This document shows positions 6,072 through 7,000 of a stretch of DNA of 7,000 nt, in pieces (position 1 is the stretch's first letter; each line of letters starts with the position of its first letter). This DNA comes from an uncultured Eubacteriales bacterium. GTDB taxonomy: Bacteria > Bacillota > Clostridia > Christensenellales > Borkfalkiaceae. Where the stretch lies: the NCBI GenBank assembly GCA_905207235.1, contig CAJLKN010000028.1, positions 1 through 7,000 on the forward strand, in the 5' to 3' direction. The translations under genes were made by a program, and so were the position numbers. The notes below the pieces were generated by a model. The model worked only from the letters and a program-made list of their open reading frames with translations. It was not told the DNA's origin and did no database searches.

Positions 6072-6440
6072 GTGGAAGAATTGTGCAGGCTGATAAGCGA
6101 TAAAATTTATTCATCTACGCGCGAAGGTTACGGCATATTTTACGAGGACGAGCTTTTGGACGTTCTACCAGAAAGCGAGAGAACGCGCGAAACCCTCGAA
6201 GCCGTACTCAAAAAGCTGACAAAAGGCGGCTATGCGGACGTAAAGTACGCAAAGGGCAACGTTTTCTGCATAATGGGACTGAAAATTTACGAACCCGAAC
6301 AGCAGAATACTGCCCCCTCCGCCGAAGAGGCGCGCGCCCAACCCCGTTTTGGCAGGTTGCTCGCCGCGGCTTTCGCTCTCGCATTTGCGGGCGGGGCGGC
6401 AGGAAGTTTTTTATGCGGGCTGATAGTCAATGCTTTCTAA
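6072..6440 (+). CDS. Predicted winged-helix-like protein with C-terminal membrane anchor (paralogue 1)
   Basis: Unrecognised 122-residue protein. Residues 1-75 are predicted to fold as a small winged-helix-like domain: helix (EELCRLISDKIYS), helix (DELLDVLP), helix (RETLEAVLKKLTKGG), then YADVKYAKGNVFCIMGL as a beta hairpin. A Pro/Ala/Glu/Gln linker (75-92) leads to one membrane helix (about 96-119) with only a few residues after it. The domain should therefore be cytoplasmic and tail-anchored. The start is a GTG with no clear SD. It is chosen because the in-frame stop at 6039 leaves little room and because it aligns, to within one residue, with the ATG of the next gene's paralogous protein. 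A TTG at 6081 is the alternative. Its 3' end overlaps the next gene by 11 bases. The fold is inferred from sequence pattern only. Confidence 0.72.
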   Translation: MEELCRLISDKIYSSTREGYGIFYEDELLDVLPESERTRETLEAVLKKLTKGGYADVKYAKGNVFCIMGLKIYEPEQQNTAPSAEEARAQPRFGRLLAAAFALAFAGGAAGSFLCGLIVNAF

Positions 6441-6792
6441 ATACGAAAGCGACGTTATGAACGCCGTTTACAGCCTGTGCGACGGCACAGACGGCTGCCT
6501 TGTCTCCGCGACGGAAATTCTTTCCATTCTTCCGCCGAGAAAAAAATTTACGCCCGACGGCGTGGAAGAAGCGCTGTGCGCGCTCCATTCGGACGGATAT
6601 TTCGACCTCATCACTTCCAGCCGAAAGGGCGAAAAAATGTATGTGATAAACCTGAAAGAAAGCGGCATGAACTTCCGCAGGGAAAGGCGGCAAAGACAGC
6701 GCGACGCAGCGTTCAGAATTGCTCTCGCCCTGGTCGGCGCAGTGGCGACTTTCGTTTTCGGTCTCATTTTAAAAGCCATAACGGGCGGATAA
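6430..6792 (+). CDS. Predicted winged-helix-like protein with C-terminal membrane anchor (paralogue 2)
   Basis: A 120-residue protein similar in layout and sequence to the gene before it. Matching landmarks are VYS (13-15) with IYS, TEILSILP (28-35) with DELLDVLP, VEEALCALHSDGYFDL (45-60) with LEAVLKKLTKGGYADV, and MYVINLK (70-76) with VFCIMGLK. After the winged-helix-like part comes a strongly basic stretch (RRERRQRQR, 83-91) and one membrane helix (about 95-117). By the positive-inside rule the domain is cytoplasmic. The ATG overlaps the stop of paralogue 1 by 11 bases without a good SD, which suggests coupled translation. No family name can be given. A DNA-binding role is only one option, since winged helices also bind RNA and proteins. 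It is the last gene before the terminator. Confidence 0.78.
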   Translation: MLSKYESDVMNAVYSLCDGTDGCLVSATEILSILPPRKKFTPDGVEEALCALHSDGYFDLITSSRKGEKMYVINLKESGMNFRRERRQRQRDAAFRIALALVGAVATFVFGLILKAITGG

Positions 6793-6847
6793 TTTTTTAA
6801 CGCATTTTAAATATTTTATTGTAAGTTAAAACATTATATAAATTTTT

Positions 6848-6877
6848 TGCGGTCTGCGCGCGCAGACCGCATTTTTT
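6848..6877 (+). terminator. Strong intrinsic terminator of the rqcH operon
   Basis: The arms TGCGGTCTG and CAGACCGCA close on a self-complementary CGCGCG centre, giving a perfect palindrome from 6848 to 6871. Six T (6872-6877) follow on the plus strand. On the minus strand the stem is followed by A residues, so termination is one-directional. It lies 56 nt after the stop of the second paralogue. Confidence 0.92.
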
Positions 6878-6889
6878 GTCGTTTTAAAG

Positions 6890-6918
6890 TTGATTTAAAT
6901 AAGACGAAATGATATAAT
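6890..6918 (+). promoter_or_regulatory. Promoter of the downstream transporter gene, very close to its ATG
   Basis: TTGATT (6890-6895) and a perfect TATAAT (6913-6918) are 17 bp apart, and TGA before the -10 makes it an extended type. The predicted start of transcription (about 6924-6926) coincides with the ATG at 6926, so the mRNA may have almost no leader. Confidence 0.75.
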
Positions 6919-6925
6919 CGTTGCT

Positions 6926-7000
6926 ATGGAGAAGGAAAAATTCAAAAAAGGTCTGATAAGACGCTTTATTCCTTATTACAGACCGCACTTAAAACTTTTT
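6926..7000 (+). CDS. Probable ABC transporter (fused permease/ATPase), N-terminal fragment
   Basis: Only 25 codons are visible. They encode a basic start (MEKEKFKKG) followed by LIRRFIPYYRPHLKLF, the amphipathic elbow-helix motif that commonly opens fused membrane-ATPase exporters of the MsbA/BmrA type in Bacillota. No ATP-binding motif is inside the window, so the substrate and even the family are provisional. The ATG lies seven bases after a perfect -10 box, leaving no room for an upstream SD. The purine-rich GGAGAAGG is inside the coding start (6928-6935), and no good in-frame ATG or GTG follows in the visible part. It is a separate transcription unit from the rqcH operon because a strong terminator and its own promoter intervene. 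Confidence 0.6.
   Translation, partial: MEKEKFKKGLIRRFIPYYRPHLKLF

Noticed and set aside
6072..6792. Toxin-antitoxin pair
   Set aside because: The two overlapping small genes are paralogues of each other with C-terminal membrane helices, lie within an operon after rqcH, and match no toxin or antitoxin pattern.

Overview
The window looks like chromosomal DNA of a low-to-moderate GC member of the Bacillota (Clostridia-like). The evidence is the gene order tig-clpP-clpX-lon, an RqcH/NFACT protein of the Bacillota type, strong purine-rich Shine-Dalgarno (SD) sites and AT-rich intergenic DNA with sigma-A-like promoters. No genus can be named; an uncultured gut clostridial lineage is only a guess. 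No tRNA, rRNA, CRISPR array, insertion sequence or prophage was seen.

Positions 1-3824 (minus strand) hold a protein-folding and proteolysis operon. In transcription order it is trigger factor (tig, 3824-2532), ClpP peptidase (2433-1837), ClpX unfoldase (1769-534) and the N-terminal 130 residues of LonA (390-1, running off the window). A GC-rich hairpin lies directly upstream of the SD of clpP, clpX and lon. A tig-clpP attenuator and a secondary lon promoter are possible.

Positions 3825-3987 form a compact divergent promoter region. One sigma-A-like promoter faces tig and another faces rqcH. A perfect 7-bp inverted repeat with a 7-nt spacer lies between their -35 boxes and could be a shared operator.

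Positions 3988-6877 (plus strand) hold a probable four-gene operon: rqcH, a small three-helix membrane protein overlapping the end of rqcH, then two tandem paralogous small proteins. Each paralogue has a predicted winged-helix-like N-terminal domain and a single C-terminal membrane helix. A strong intrinsic terminator closes the operon at 6848-6877. From 6926 a new gene begins, probably an ABC transporter, with its -10 box so close to the ATG that the mRNA may be leaderless.

The layout is suggestive functionally. RqcH adds C-terminal alanine tails to nascent chains stalled on split ribosomes, and in Bacillus subtilis those tails target proteins to ClpXP. Here the tailing factor is divergently paired with the genes for ClpXP, Lon and trigger factor. 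The three small membrane genes downstream of rqcH have no function I recognise and are the most novel part of the window.
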